Assembly (NCBI RefSeq): GCF_022095675.1
Contig: NZ_JAHYSG010000006.1
Coordinates: 1-64,000, forward strand
DNA: 64,000 nt
Direction: 5' to 3'
From: Dactylosporangium sp. AC04546
Lineage (GTDB): Bacteria; Actinomycetota; Actinomycetes; Mycobacteriales; Micromonosporaceae
A program made the translations under genes and the position numbers. A model generated the notes under the pieces. It had not been told where the DNA came from and did not search any database. It was given only the letters and a program-made list of their open reading frames with translations. This document shows, piece by piece, positions 16,227 through 24,330 of the stretch (position 1 is its first letter; each line of letters begins with the position of its first letter).

Positions 16227-18263
16227 ATGTGGACCTGGGAGCGACTGCGGTCCGGCCCGGAGATCGACCAGCTGGCGGCGGCCACCCATCAGCTCCGCGC
16301 CGTCGCGGTCGACGCCGGCGTGGACCTCACCCACCGCCCGCTGCTGCGCGACACCGGCTTCGCTGACCGGCTGCGGTCCCGGCTCGACGCACCGGTGACG
16401 CTGACCGTCGTCGGGCAGGTGTCGGCGGGGAAGTCGTCATTCCTGAACTCACTCTTCGGCCGGCGGCTGCTGCCCACGTCCGGGCGGCCGACCGACGGGG
16501 TGGTTTCGGTGCTGACGTACGCGCCCAACACGGCCGCCGAGCGTGCCGAGCGGGTCCTGCTGGACGGCAGCGTCGTCGGGTTCGGCTCCATCGACGAGGG
16601 GCGGCGGTTCGTCGACCGGGCGCACACCAGCGCCGCCGAGCACATCCGCACCCGTGAGGTCCGCTTCCACCTGCACGATCCGGTGCTTAACGGTGTTCGG
16701 TTCGTCAACACGCCAGGGTTGGGCGACAGCCTGGAGCAGTTCGAGCGGGCCGCGCTCGACTACCTTCATGAGGACGAGTCCGACCTCATCGTGTGGCTCT
16801 TCTTCCCGGACGCGGCCGCCAACCGGGAGGAGCTGGCGACGTTCACCGCCGCCCTCGCCCGCCGCCGCGACGCCGTTCTCGGCATCGTGACCCGCACCCT
16901 GGACGGCCGCGCGGACGATCCCGCCTTCGACCCCCACGCCGACCCCGACCTGCTGGCGGTGGTCGCCGAGATACGTGCGCAGCTCGGCGTGTACCTGCAC
17001 GACGTGATCCTCTACGACTGCCCCGTCGCACGAGACCTCAACCACCGGCTGCGGTCCGATCCGGCGCTGGCGCAGGACCCGGCGTTCGCGGAGGAGGCGG
17101 CACGGTGCGGCGCCACCCAGGTCGATGTGGCGCTCGGCAACGCCGCGCGCCGCCCGGGGGCCCGCGTCGCATCGATCCTGGGCCGCTGCCGATCGACCGT
17201 CGACCAGCTTCTGGAAGATGCCGAGGACATCGAAACCGCGTTGACCGCCAACGCCGCCAGTTGGAGCGAGCGGCAGCGCGCGTGGCTCGCCGTGATGCGC
17301 GACGTGGTGGCGCCCGCCCGCACCCGGTTGGAGGGCGACCTCTCCGCGGTGGCCGACACCTTCGGCAAGGAGATGGCCGAGGCGCTCGGCTCGGTCACCG
17401 CCGACGTCCTGTCCGATGACTTCAAGCTGGGCCGGGTCCTGCTCAACCGAGCCGGCACGCTGCTGCACGTCGCGCGGCCGCTCGGCGAGGTTCTCACCGA
17501 GCGGATCACCAAGGAGCTGACCGTCCACCTCGAACGCGACGACTTCGACCGGCGGCTCCAACGGGAGTACCTCCGCCGGGTCGAGGCGTGCCTGTACGAC
17601 CTCCAGGCGGAGCTCGAGGTCGCCGGCACCCCGGAAGCGGGCCGGCCCGAGGCCGTTCGCCGCGATGTCGGCACGGTCCGCGGCGCCACCCGCATGGTCG
17701 ACAAGGGACTGTACGCCGCCCTTGGCCGCGTGGTCACCGCGCTCGTCGGTCAGGTCACCGCCGCCCTCGCCAAGGCCAGCGCCAAAGCGGCGACCGAGGT
17801 GGTCGCCGACACCGTTGCAGCGCCGGTGGCCACAGCTGTCGCCGGAGCGGCCACCGCGGCCACCACCGAGGCGGTCGCCGCCAGCACCGCCCAGGCGGCG
17901 AAGGCCGGAGCCAAGGCGGGTGCCGCGGCCGCCGTGGGCCGTGTGCTGACCGTCGCCACGCTAGTGATGGTGCCGTTCGACATCCGCAAGTTCATCTCGG
18001 ACTTCGAGGAGGGCCAGGAGTCGTTGATCACCTCCCTGCGGGCCCGGTTCCTCGCCGAGCAGAGCCGGTACGCCCGGCAGATCTCCAACCAGCTCCACAC
18101 GCTCGTCGACGGCGTCTTCGACGAGCTGTCCTCGGTACTGCGGGACACGCTCGCGCCCGACGAGGCGGCCCGGGCCGGCCTCGCCGACCGTCTGCGTCGC
18201 GTCGAGGCCGCGCGCCGCGACCTCACCGCGCTGGCCGCCGCGTTCGGCGCGACAGTCAGGTGA
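16227..18263 (+). CDS. Dynamin-like GTPase A
   Basis: A 678-residue large GTPase of the bacterial dynamin family. G1 is GQVSAGKS (63-70), G2 probably T89 (RPTDGV), G3 is NTPG (161-164, in the form FVNTPGLGD), and G4 is degenerate (TRTLD, about 222-226). A long helical stalk follows. Residues about 480-585 form an Ala/Val-rich amphipathic or hydrophobic stretch (AALAKASAKAATEVVADTV; AAAAVGRVLTVATLVMVPF) suited to membrane insertion, then a C-terminal helix bundle. Family members bind and remodel membranes in pairs. ATG 16227 follows AAGGAG (16216-16221) by 5 bases. Its TGA overlaps the GTG of GTPase B (GTGA), so the two are translationally coupled. Confidence 0.88.
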   Translation: MWTWERLRSGPEIDQLAAATHQLRAVAVDAGVDLTHRPLLRDTGFADRLRSRLDAPVTLTVVGQVSAGKSSFLNSLFGRRLLPTSGRPTDGVVSVLTYAPNTAAERAERVLLDGSVVGFGSIDEGRRFVDRAHTSAAEHIRTREVRFHLHDPVLNGVRFVNTPGLGDSLEQFERAALDYLHEDESDLIVWLFFPDAAANREELATFTAALARRRDAVLGIVTRTLDGRADDPAFDPHADPDLLAVVAEIRAQLGVYLHDVILYDCPVARDLNHRLRSDPALAQDPAFAEEAARCGATQVDVALGNAARRPGARVASILGRCRSTVDQLLEDAEDIETALTANAASWSERQRAWLAVMRDVVAPARTRLEGDLSAVADTFGKEMAEALGSVTADVLSDDFKLGRVLLNRAGTLLHVARPLGEVLTERITKELTVHLERDDFDRRLQREYLRRVEACLYDLQAELEVAGTPEAGRPEAVRRDVGTVRGATRMVDKGLYAALGRVVTALVGQVTAALAKASAKAATEVVADTVAAPVATAVAGAATAATTEAVAASTAQAAKAGAKAGAAAAVGRVLTVATLVMVPFDIRKFISDFEEGQESLITSLRARFLAEQSRYARQISNQLHTLVDGVFDELSSVLRDTLAPDEAARAGLADRLRRVEAARRDLTALAAAFGATVR

Positions 18264-20104
18264 AGGCAACCGCGGCCCAGGAGACCCTCACCGCTGCGTC
18301 GCTCCTGCTGGAGCAAACGGGTGACCCGGCCGCTGCCGGCCTGCTCCACGAGCTGGCCGAGGTGCGCCGACGCTGGGCGGAGGAGCTGCCCCAGGTGGCG
18401 CTCGTGTCCGGGTTCAGCGGCGGCAAGACGTCGCTGGTCAAGCACTGGTTCGGGTTGCCGGCACTGCCGGTCGGGCGGACGGCGACGACCGCGGTCGCCA
18501 CCCGCGTGGCCTTCGGCGATCCGGACCTCGTCATCCTGCGGTTCCGCCCCGAGGTGGTACTGACGCTCGCCGACCCGCTCACCGGCATCGACCGGAGCGC
18601 GGCCGACGCCCTGCGGACGTGGGCGCAGGAGGGTGACGCCTCGTTCCATCTGGCCGACGGCGGCGTGGCCGGCCCGGCGGAGGTGGTCGCACTGGTCGAC
18701 GGGGTACGGGCGGTGGAGCGGCCGCTGCACCTTACGGTGCGCTTTTCGCCCCGCCCGGACGACGCGGTGTCGCTGGCCTCGGTACCGGGGAACTGGCTGC
18801 CCTGCCGGCTCACCGAGCCGGCCCTGGCCCTGCCCCTGGCCGAGGTGGTCTGCCACGCCCGCCATCCGGCGCTGCGGCAGGTGACGTTCATCGACACCGC
18901 CGGGTACGGGGCCGCGACCGCGAACCACCGGGAGACCGCGCGGACGGTGCTGGGCCGGCTACCGGATGCGACGATCGTGCTACTCGACGCCCGGCAGATG
19001 GACGGGGTCCGGTCCCGGGAGGTCCTGTCCGAGGTCTGGCGCGACGTCGAGACGGAGCAGGACGCGGCGGCCGTCCTCGTCGGACTCACCCACTGGTCAG
19101 CGCTGATGCGCAGCGAGGCCGACGACCGCGACGTCCCGCCAGGCGGGACGCTGGGCCAGACTCTGCTGGGCGAGAAGATCCGGGAGCTGCACCATCTGCT
19201 CCATATCCACGGCCGCCACCGCCCCTCAACCGTGCTCCCCCTCGAACTGCGCGATCCGCCGCCCGACCTCAGGGACGCGCCCGGCGCGATGCTGGCCGCG
19301 GTACTCCGACAGGCAGCCAGCCGGTCGACAGCCCACCGGGCGCGGGTCCTCACCGGGCTCACCGAGCGGGTCCGTGCCCACCTGCGGGCGGCCGCCGGTG
19401 CCGCCGAACGCGAGCGGGCACAGCTGCGGCGGGCCGCCGACGAGGCGGACGCGGCGCGACGCCGGGTCGCCACGCGGATGTCGGCGCTGGTCGAGGCACT
19501 CGCCCGGGCCCGGTCGGCCGTCGAAAACGCGCTGGCCGCCCAGGAGCGGTCGCTGGTGACCGCCGTCGCCCTGGCCCGGACGCGCAAGGAGCTGCTGACG
19601 CTGGTCGCGGAGCGCTATCCCGAGGCGCTGGAGACGGCGACGGATCAGCTGAGCGAGACCGTCGCTGACCAGCACCGGCTCATCACCGCCCACCTTCCGG
19701 GCGCCGGCATCCCGCTGCCCGACATGTCCCTGGACGCGCGGAAGCAGGACCGTTTCGACCGCGCCCGCGACAGGGTGACCGGTTTTGGCTACCGCAGCCG
19801 CAGGTTCGCCGACCTCGGCGTCCGCTCGATCCACGAGTTCGCCAAGGCACCCCACGAGAAGGTACGCCAACAGGCGCGCCGCAACGCGGCCGCGGACATC
19901 AGGGTCCTGCGTCACCGCGCCGACGACTGGCTCGCGGACCTGGACGCCGCCGCGGCCATCCACCTCGCGACGCTGACCCGTGAACGCCAGAGCACGGCGG
20001 AGACCGCCGCGACCCTGGCCGCCGAGGCGGAGGCAGCCCGCGCCGAGGCCATCCGCCTCGACGGTCTTTTCCGCCAATCGCGCCGCCTCGGCCAGTACAC
20101 GTAG
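18260..20104 (+). CDS. Dynamin-like GTPase B
   Basis: A 614-residue partner of GTPase A, starting at the GTG inside the GTGA overlap. The P-loop is GFSGGKTS (about 51-58), a variant lacking the canonical first glycine; G3 is DTAG (212-215, FIDTAGYG). No convincing G4 is seen. Residues about 370-450 and 540-614 are charged coiled coils (RAAAGAAERERAQLRRAADE; ETAATLAAEAEAARAEAIRL). It lacks the long hydrophobic stretch of GTPase A. The pair resembles two-gene bacterial dynamin systems in which one subunit inserts in the membrane and the other assists, but the two proteins are only distantly similar, so this is not a simple duplication. The gene ends without a clear terminator. Confidence 0.82.
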   Translation: MKATAAQETLTAASLLLEQTGDPAAAGLLHELAEVRRRWAEELPQVALVSGFSGGKTSLVKHWFGLPALPVGRTATTAVATRVAFGDPDLVILRFRPEVVLTLADPLTGIDRSAADALRTWAQEGDASFHLADGGVAGPAEVVALVDGVRAVERPLHLTVRFSPRPDDAVSLASVPGNWLPCRLTEPALALPLAEVVCHARHPALRQVTFIDTAGYGAATANHRETARTVLGRLPDATIVLLDARQMDGVRSREVLSEVWRDVETEQDAAAVLVGLTHWSALMRSEADDRDVPPGGTLGQTLLGEKIRELHHLLHIHGRHRPSTVLPLELRDPPPDLRDAPGAMLAAVLRQAASRSTAHRARVLTGLTERVRAHLRAAAGAAERERAQLRRAADEADAARRRVATRMSALVEALARARSAVENALAAQERSLVTAVALARTRKELLTLVAERYPEALETATDQLSETVADQHRLITAHLPGAGIPLPDMSLDARKQDRFDRARDRVTGFGYRSRRFADLGVRSIHEFAKAPHEKVRQQARRNAAADIRVLRHRADDWLADLDAAAAIHLATLTRERQSTAETAATLAAEAEAARAEAIRLDGLFRQSRRLGQYT

Positions 20105-20109
20105 CCCCG

Positions 20110-20585
20110 GACAGTCGAGGTTCAGCTCCGGGGAAGAACTCGGTCCCGGGGCGTTGCATGTACTCCATCGCCGCGGTGAAGCCCGGGTCGCCCAAGCGTC
20201 GCTCCATCTCCTCGGGCGTGGTTCGCGCGGCATTGGCCTTCAGCACCTGCACTGCAACGCGTAGCCAAAGGCCCTGCACGCACACCTCGATGGCGTGAGT
20301 GTCTCGTCGAGCAGTAGCGCGTCGTGATGCGCCAGGGCCTGCGGAAGTTTGGCCGACTCTGCCCATACGAACCGCAAGTAGCTCGCCGTCTCCCGCGGCA
20401 GCGCGTCGGCGCCCGAGTGGATACGTACCTCGAAGGTCAGCATCGCTGTCCACTCGCCGAGTTCGGTGCCGAGCGGATCCTCGACGTGCTCCAGCGAGAG
20501 GAACCGCGAGGTGGCGACTGCGGTGAACGAGCCGTCGGCGATCGGATCGGCCAGCCCGAGTTTGCGGGAGAGCAGGGCCTCTACT
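20110..20585 (-). pseudogene. Unrecognised helical protein remnant, frameshifted
   Basis: The minus strand encodes one continuous-looking protein in two frames. From 20585 it reads VEALLSRKLGLADPIADGSF, then HVEDPLGTELGEWTAMLTFE and ETASYLRFVWAESAKLPQAL, up to LLLDETL near 20300. It then shifts to HAIEVCVQGLWLRVAVQVLK and EEMERRLGDPGFTAAMEYMQ. No start codon is found and the upstream end is abrupt. I do not recognise the family. Coding-like composition and the shared direction argue for a decayed gene between the dynamin unit and an IS3 remnant. Confidence 0.4.
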
Positions 20586-20730
20586 GCGAACGACTAATCT
20601 GGCTCGGTGTTGGGCGCCGCGACCGATCGATACTGCCGGGCCGATCACCGGGTTGATCGGGCTCGCCAGATCCGGAACGGGCAGGTGGCCCGTCAGGACG
20701 GCGAAGAGCTCGGCAGTCAGCCGCAGCTGA

Positions 20731-21054
20731 CGGGGCTCGAACTACACGTCGTTCCGATTCACGCAACGCTTGTCGGACAACGGCATCCTGCCCTCCCTGG
20801 GTTCCGTCGGCGATAGCTACGACAACGCGCTGATGGAGAACTTCTGGTCCGCCCTGAAGATCGAACTCGTCTACCGCACGAACTGGCGGACCCGGGACGA
20901 GGCCGAGAACGCGATCTTCGCCTACATCGGCTGGTACAACACCCGCCACATCCAACGCGAACTCGGCTACCGCAGCCCAGACGAATACGAGACCGCCTGG
21001 CACCGCCAGACGAAACCAGAGAACCTCACGACTGCCCCAGCCGGAGGCAGGTAA
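20731..21054 (+). mobile_element. IS3-family transposase, C-terminal remnant
   Basis: The plus strand reads GSNYTSFRFTQRLSDNGILP, then SVGDSYDNALMENFWSALK and AIFAYIGWYNTRHIQRELGY, ending shortly after. This is the last part of the integrase core of IS3-type transposases, including the second Asp region and the catalytic Glu (ALMENFW). The first part, the helix-turn-helix orfA and the left end are missing, and no start codon fits. The downstream edge lies against a cut MarR-type gene. Confidence 0.8.
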
Positions 21055-21091
21055 CCACCGTTCCATCAAAGCGGGGGAAGCTCATGGTGAC

Positions 21092-21298
21092 GTGTCGGCT
21101 GACCTCAGCGACCCGCAAGTCTGGTCGCGTCCGGACTAGCTCGAGCACGGCATAGTCCGGCAGTGTGAGTCCGGTCCCGACCAGCACGACTCGCTCAGCG
21201 TTCGCGCGGACGCGGCGAGCCAGCCGCCAGACCGCCGCTGCCATCGGCGCCGCTCCCACCGCGTCGGCGTTAGCCGGCGGAGTCCCGTTGGCGCTCAT
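21092..21298 (-). pseudogene. MarR-family regulator, N-terminal fragment
   Basis: The minus strand encodes AVWRLARRVRANAERV, then TGLTLPDYAVLELVRTRPDL and RVAEVSRH, which match the first helices and the start of the winged helix of MarR-type repressors. After AEVSRH the similarity stops and the frame reads into sequence at the IS3 edge. About half the domain, including the wing, is missing. The likely original start is ATG 21298. Confidence 0.6.
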
Positions 21299-22341
21299 CG
21301 GCGGCAGGCTCTGACAGCGCGCGCGATCCACTGCCGCCACCTGCGCCGGACGACCCGGCGATGCTTGCCGCCGCGGTAGCGAGGCTGGACGCGTCCCGCC
21401 AACTGCCTCCATACGACCGTGGACTGTTCCGTTCCGGACATCCGATTCCTCCGGATCGATCGATCCCTGACACTCGACCGCAGTCGAGAGCCGGGCGTTG
21501 TCGGCGATCAGTTGGAACTCGAATCTGCCTGTTCGTGGCCGTGGCCTGGAATGTGCGGCAGGGTGTGAGGGGGTGTCACCGCGAATCTGGTTATCGCGAC
21601 AAGCGGAGCTACGCGGGTCGCGAAGGATTCGTCAAGGAGACAGACCACTAAACCCTTGGAATAGATCGTCTAGACCGCCCGCACCTGGGGATCATTTGGG
21701 GACCAGCGCGCGCCCGAGCTCAGCACCTGTTCTGGCCGGCGTGATGGCGTTCGTTCTGGGCGCCCGTAGCGCGGCGTCGTGGTGATCGACCCGCCGCCGC
21801 CCTCTTGCCCCTGGTTGGGTGAAAACTTCCATACGTTCTTCAAGCGGCTCTGGCGGGGCGCCGACCCGAGCGTGGCACGCCGAAGCCTCGGGCGTTCCCG
21901 ACTGTTAACGCCCGAGGCTTCAGTGCTGTTGCATACCTAGGGTTATCCGCAGTTAAGAACCGTTGATCCCCGTAGCGATGCCCCCGTGCTGGATCGGTGT
22001 CCGTTGTGCTCGACGGTTGCTGTACATCCGATCACCACCGGAACACAACGCGATCGCGTCCCATGTCGGCCGGGCGAACTGAGCAATGGCCGCGACGACA
22101 CCCTGAAACCGTGTTCAACCATGATCGGATGCACGCTCACGCCGATGAGCGCGCACCTGCAGAGCGGCGCACCGATAGGCCGGCTCGACAACCAAGGACA
22201 CCACCACGTAGAACTACATTCGAGGCTCACCACCTGGGAAATACCTGAGCGCAGCCCCGGGGAATTGCGTGAGCGACAACACACCCTCAGCCACCCACCC
22301 GCGTTCGGGTCTGCGAGCGTGTGTCTGGACAGGGAGGTGTG
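21299..22341. other. Long intergenic region without a supported gene
   Basis: About 1040 bases between the MarR-type fragment and the sigma factor. Small open frames on both strands show no family pattern. The one clear structure is the 15-base hairpin at 21882-21921. No tRNA, repeat array or transposase piece was recognised. Confidence 0.45.
21882..21921. terminator. 15-bp perfect hairpin, terminator-like
   Basis: GAAGCCTCGGGCGTT (21882-21896) is exactly matched by AACGCCCGAGGCTTC (21907-21921) with a 10-base loop. The strength and geometry fit a factor-independent terminator, but no intact gene precedes it on either strand within several hundred bases. It may be left from a deleted gene or end an unseen small RNA. 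Confidence 0.55.
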
Positions 22342-22857
22342 GTGGAGGCTGAGGAGTCGTTCCATGCGTATGTGTCGGGCCGTTTGGCGGCGCTGTCGCG
22401 GATGGCGTACCTGCTGTGCGGTGACCGGCACACCGCGGAGGATCTGGTGCAGGCGACGTTGATCAGGGTCGCCCGGCACTGGGAACGGGTGAGCGCCGGC
22501 GGCGATCCGGATCCGTACGTGCGGCGCGCCATGGTCAGCCAGCATGTGTCGTTGTGGCGCCGGCGGTGGCGCCTTGTGCAGCTCACCGAGCGGCCGCCGG
22601 AGCGCCCCGTGCCCGACGCCGCGGACACCGTCGCCACGGCGCTGGCGGTCCAGGCCGCGCTGGCGACGCTGACCCCCCGGCAGCGGGCGGTGCTGGTGCT
22701 GCGGTACTTCGAGGACCTGACGGAGACGGCCACCGCCGAGGTGATGCGCTGCTCGGTGTCGACGGTGAAGAGCCAGACCCGCGACGCTCTGGCCGCGTTA
22801 CGCGTCAGAGCGCCCGAGCTGGCCGACCTGGCCCAATCGACGGAGGTGCCGTCATGA
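22342..22857 (+). CDS. SigE-family ECF-type RNA polymerase sigma factor
   Basis: About 171 residues with the two sigma-70 domains of the actinobacterial SigE-like group. Region 2 is SRMAYLLCGDRHTAEDLVQA (residues about 18-40) and region 4 is LATLTPRQRAVLVLRYFEDL with TATAEVMRCSVSTVKSQTRD as helix-turn-helix (about 108-155). The start is GTG 22342, 4 bases after AGGGAGG (22331-22337); GTG 22339 and 22321 are in frame. Its TGA overlaps the ATG of the next gene (ATGA), so both are coupled. The partner membrane propeller is the expected controller in this arrangement. Confidence 0.88.
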   Translation: MEAEESFHAYVSGRLAALSRMAYLLCGDRHTAEDLVQATLIRVARHWERVSAGGDPDPYVRRAMVSQHVSLWRRRWRLVQLTERPPERPVPDAADTVATALAVQAALATLTPRQRAVLVLRYFEDLTETATAEVMRCSVSTVKSQTRDALAALRVRAPELADLAQSTEVPS

Positions 22858-24269
22858 CCGTGCCGTTGCGTAACACGATGCGTGAGCTGGGGGAGCGGAT
22901 GTCGCCTGCGCGGTTGCCCGAGGATCTGTGGCTGCGTGGGAGACGGCAGCGGCTTCGGGGCAGGATCGTCGCCGTCGTCGCGGTGGCGCTGCTGTGTGCG
23001 TTCGTGGCCGTGTTGCCCGGGCTGCACCCCGAACCCCAGCCGGCCGACGGCGGCCCGGTCGTCCCCCGCAGTGTTGGGCTTCCCTACGATTGGCAGGCCA
23101 CGGTCGACATGGCGCCGCCGGGCTCGGCCACGGTGCTGTTCGGCGGCGACAGTTCGGGGTTGACCGGCGACCTGTTCGAGGAGGAGGGCGACAAGATCGC
23201 CGTGCTCGGCCGCAACGGCGACTACCGCGTGCTGCGCTATCCGGGGGAAAAGCAGCGAGCCGGGCAGGACGTGCGGCTGTCGCCGGACGGCAACCTAGTC
23301 GCGCAGAGCATGCTGACCGGCGGGCCGGCCGGGTGGCTGGTGGTCACCGATCTGCGCACCGGCCGCAGCCGCGGCTACAGCGGTGGCGAAACAACCTGCT
23401 GCGCGGTGGTCGTGGCGTGGCGGCCGGACAGCGGCGCCGTCCTGGTCCTGCAGGACCAGGTCGGCGTCAGCTCCCCGCTCGACGGCCCGCCGGTGCGGTA
23501 CGTCCTGGTCGACCTGGCCAGCGGCGCGGTGACGCCGGTCGACGACAAGCTTCGGTGGGACCGCAACGCCTCGGCCTGGGGGGCCGCGTTCGCCCCTGAC
23601 GGCCGGGGGTTCGTCGCGGCGAGACCGGCTGGCAAGGGCACCGAACTGCGCGGCTACGACGCCACCGGCCGCCGGCTGTGGACCCGCGACCTCGGCAGCC
23701 GACGACTGGCGGGCTCGGGCGCCTACACCTCGGACAGTTCGACGGTGGCGCTGCTGACCGTCGACGACTGCCCGTTCCAGTGTGACCACGACCAGCGCGA
23801 CGCCCGACGGTGGCGGGTCTCGTACATCGACGCCGCCACGGGCACCGACCGCGAGGGGCCGGCACTGCCCGAGGTGACCGGCGCGGCGGTGCGGGCGCTC
23901 GGCTGGCACGGCGATGCCCTGGTCGTCGTGCAGTACCAGTCGGAGGACGACGTCACCGCAGCCACCACCGACGACACAGACGCGTGGGGGACCCGGCACG
24001 TCCGCGTGCTGGCGCTCCGACCCGGAGCCGCTGTGAACGTGGTGCTGGAACCGCCGGCCGACGTCAGCTCCATCGACATCGCCCAGGACCTGCTCCGCAA
24101 CGGGCGGTTCGACGGTCCGGTGCCGGCACCGGCGATGCTGCCCGCCCGCTGGTCGGTCGTCGCGCAGGAAGCGCTGTTCGTGCTGTGCCTGCTGGCACCG
24201 GTGGCGGTAGCGGTAGTCGTCTTCGTGAGGGTGCGGGCGGCTCGCCGGCGTCGCGTCGCCGCCGGATGA
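22854..24269 (+). CDS. Membrane beta-propeller protein coupled to the sigma factor
   Basis: A 471-residue protein. A cytoplasmic N-terminus of about 37 residues leads into a first membrane helix (IVAVVAVALLCAFVAVLPGL), then a long WD40/TolB-like propeller (repeats such as VRLSPDGNLVAQSM, VVAWRPDSGAVLVLQ, AAFAPDGRGFVAARP), then a C-terminal helix (WSVVAQEALFVLCLLAPVAV) with a basic tail. No zinc-type anti-sigma motif is seen. Its coupling to the SigE-type gene by ATGA and the short cytoplasmic N-terminus suggest it senses something outside the membrane and controls the sigma factor; this role is inferred. A strong hairpin follows directly. Confidence 0.75.
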   Translation: MTVPLRNTMRELGERMSPARLPEDLWLRGRRQRLRGRIVAVVAVALLCAFVAVLPGLHPEPQPADGGPVVPRSVGLPYDWQATVDMAPPGSATVLFGGDSSGLTGDLFEEEGDKIAVLGRNGDYRVLRYPGEKQRAGQDVRLSPDGNLVAQSMLTGGPAGWLVVTDLRTGRSRGYSGGETTCCAVVVAWRPDSGAVLVLQDQVGVSSPLDGPPVRYVLVDLASGAVTPVDDKLRWDRNASAWGAAFAPDGRGFVAARPAGKGTELRGYDATGRRLWTRDLGSRRLAGSGAYTSDSSTVALLTVDDCPFQCDHDQRDARRWRVSYIDAATGTDREGPALPEVTGAAVRALGWHGDALVVVQYQSEDDVTAATTDDTDAWGTRHVRVLALRPGAAVNVVLEPPADVSSIDIAQDLLRNGRFDGPVPAPAMLPARWSVVAQEALFVLCLLAPVAVAVVVFVRVRAARRRRVAAG

Positions 24270-24311
24270 CAGAGCGCCGGCCGGGCAGTGCCTGCCCGGC
24301 CGGCGCTCTGT
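24269..24311. terminator. 19-bp perfect hairpin, bidirectional terminator
   Basis: The arms 24269-24287 and 24293-24311 are exact reverse complements with a 5-base loop (GTGCC). It lies at the stop codon of the propeller gene and 20 bases from the stop of the convergent RHS gene, so it can end transcription from both sides. Confidence 0.88.
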
Positions 24312-24330
24312 GCTCAGTGGGTCAGGTCGA

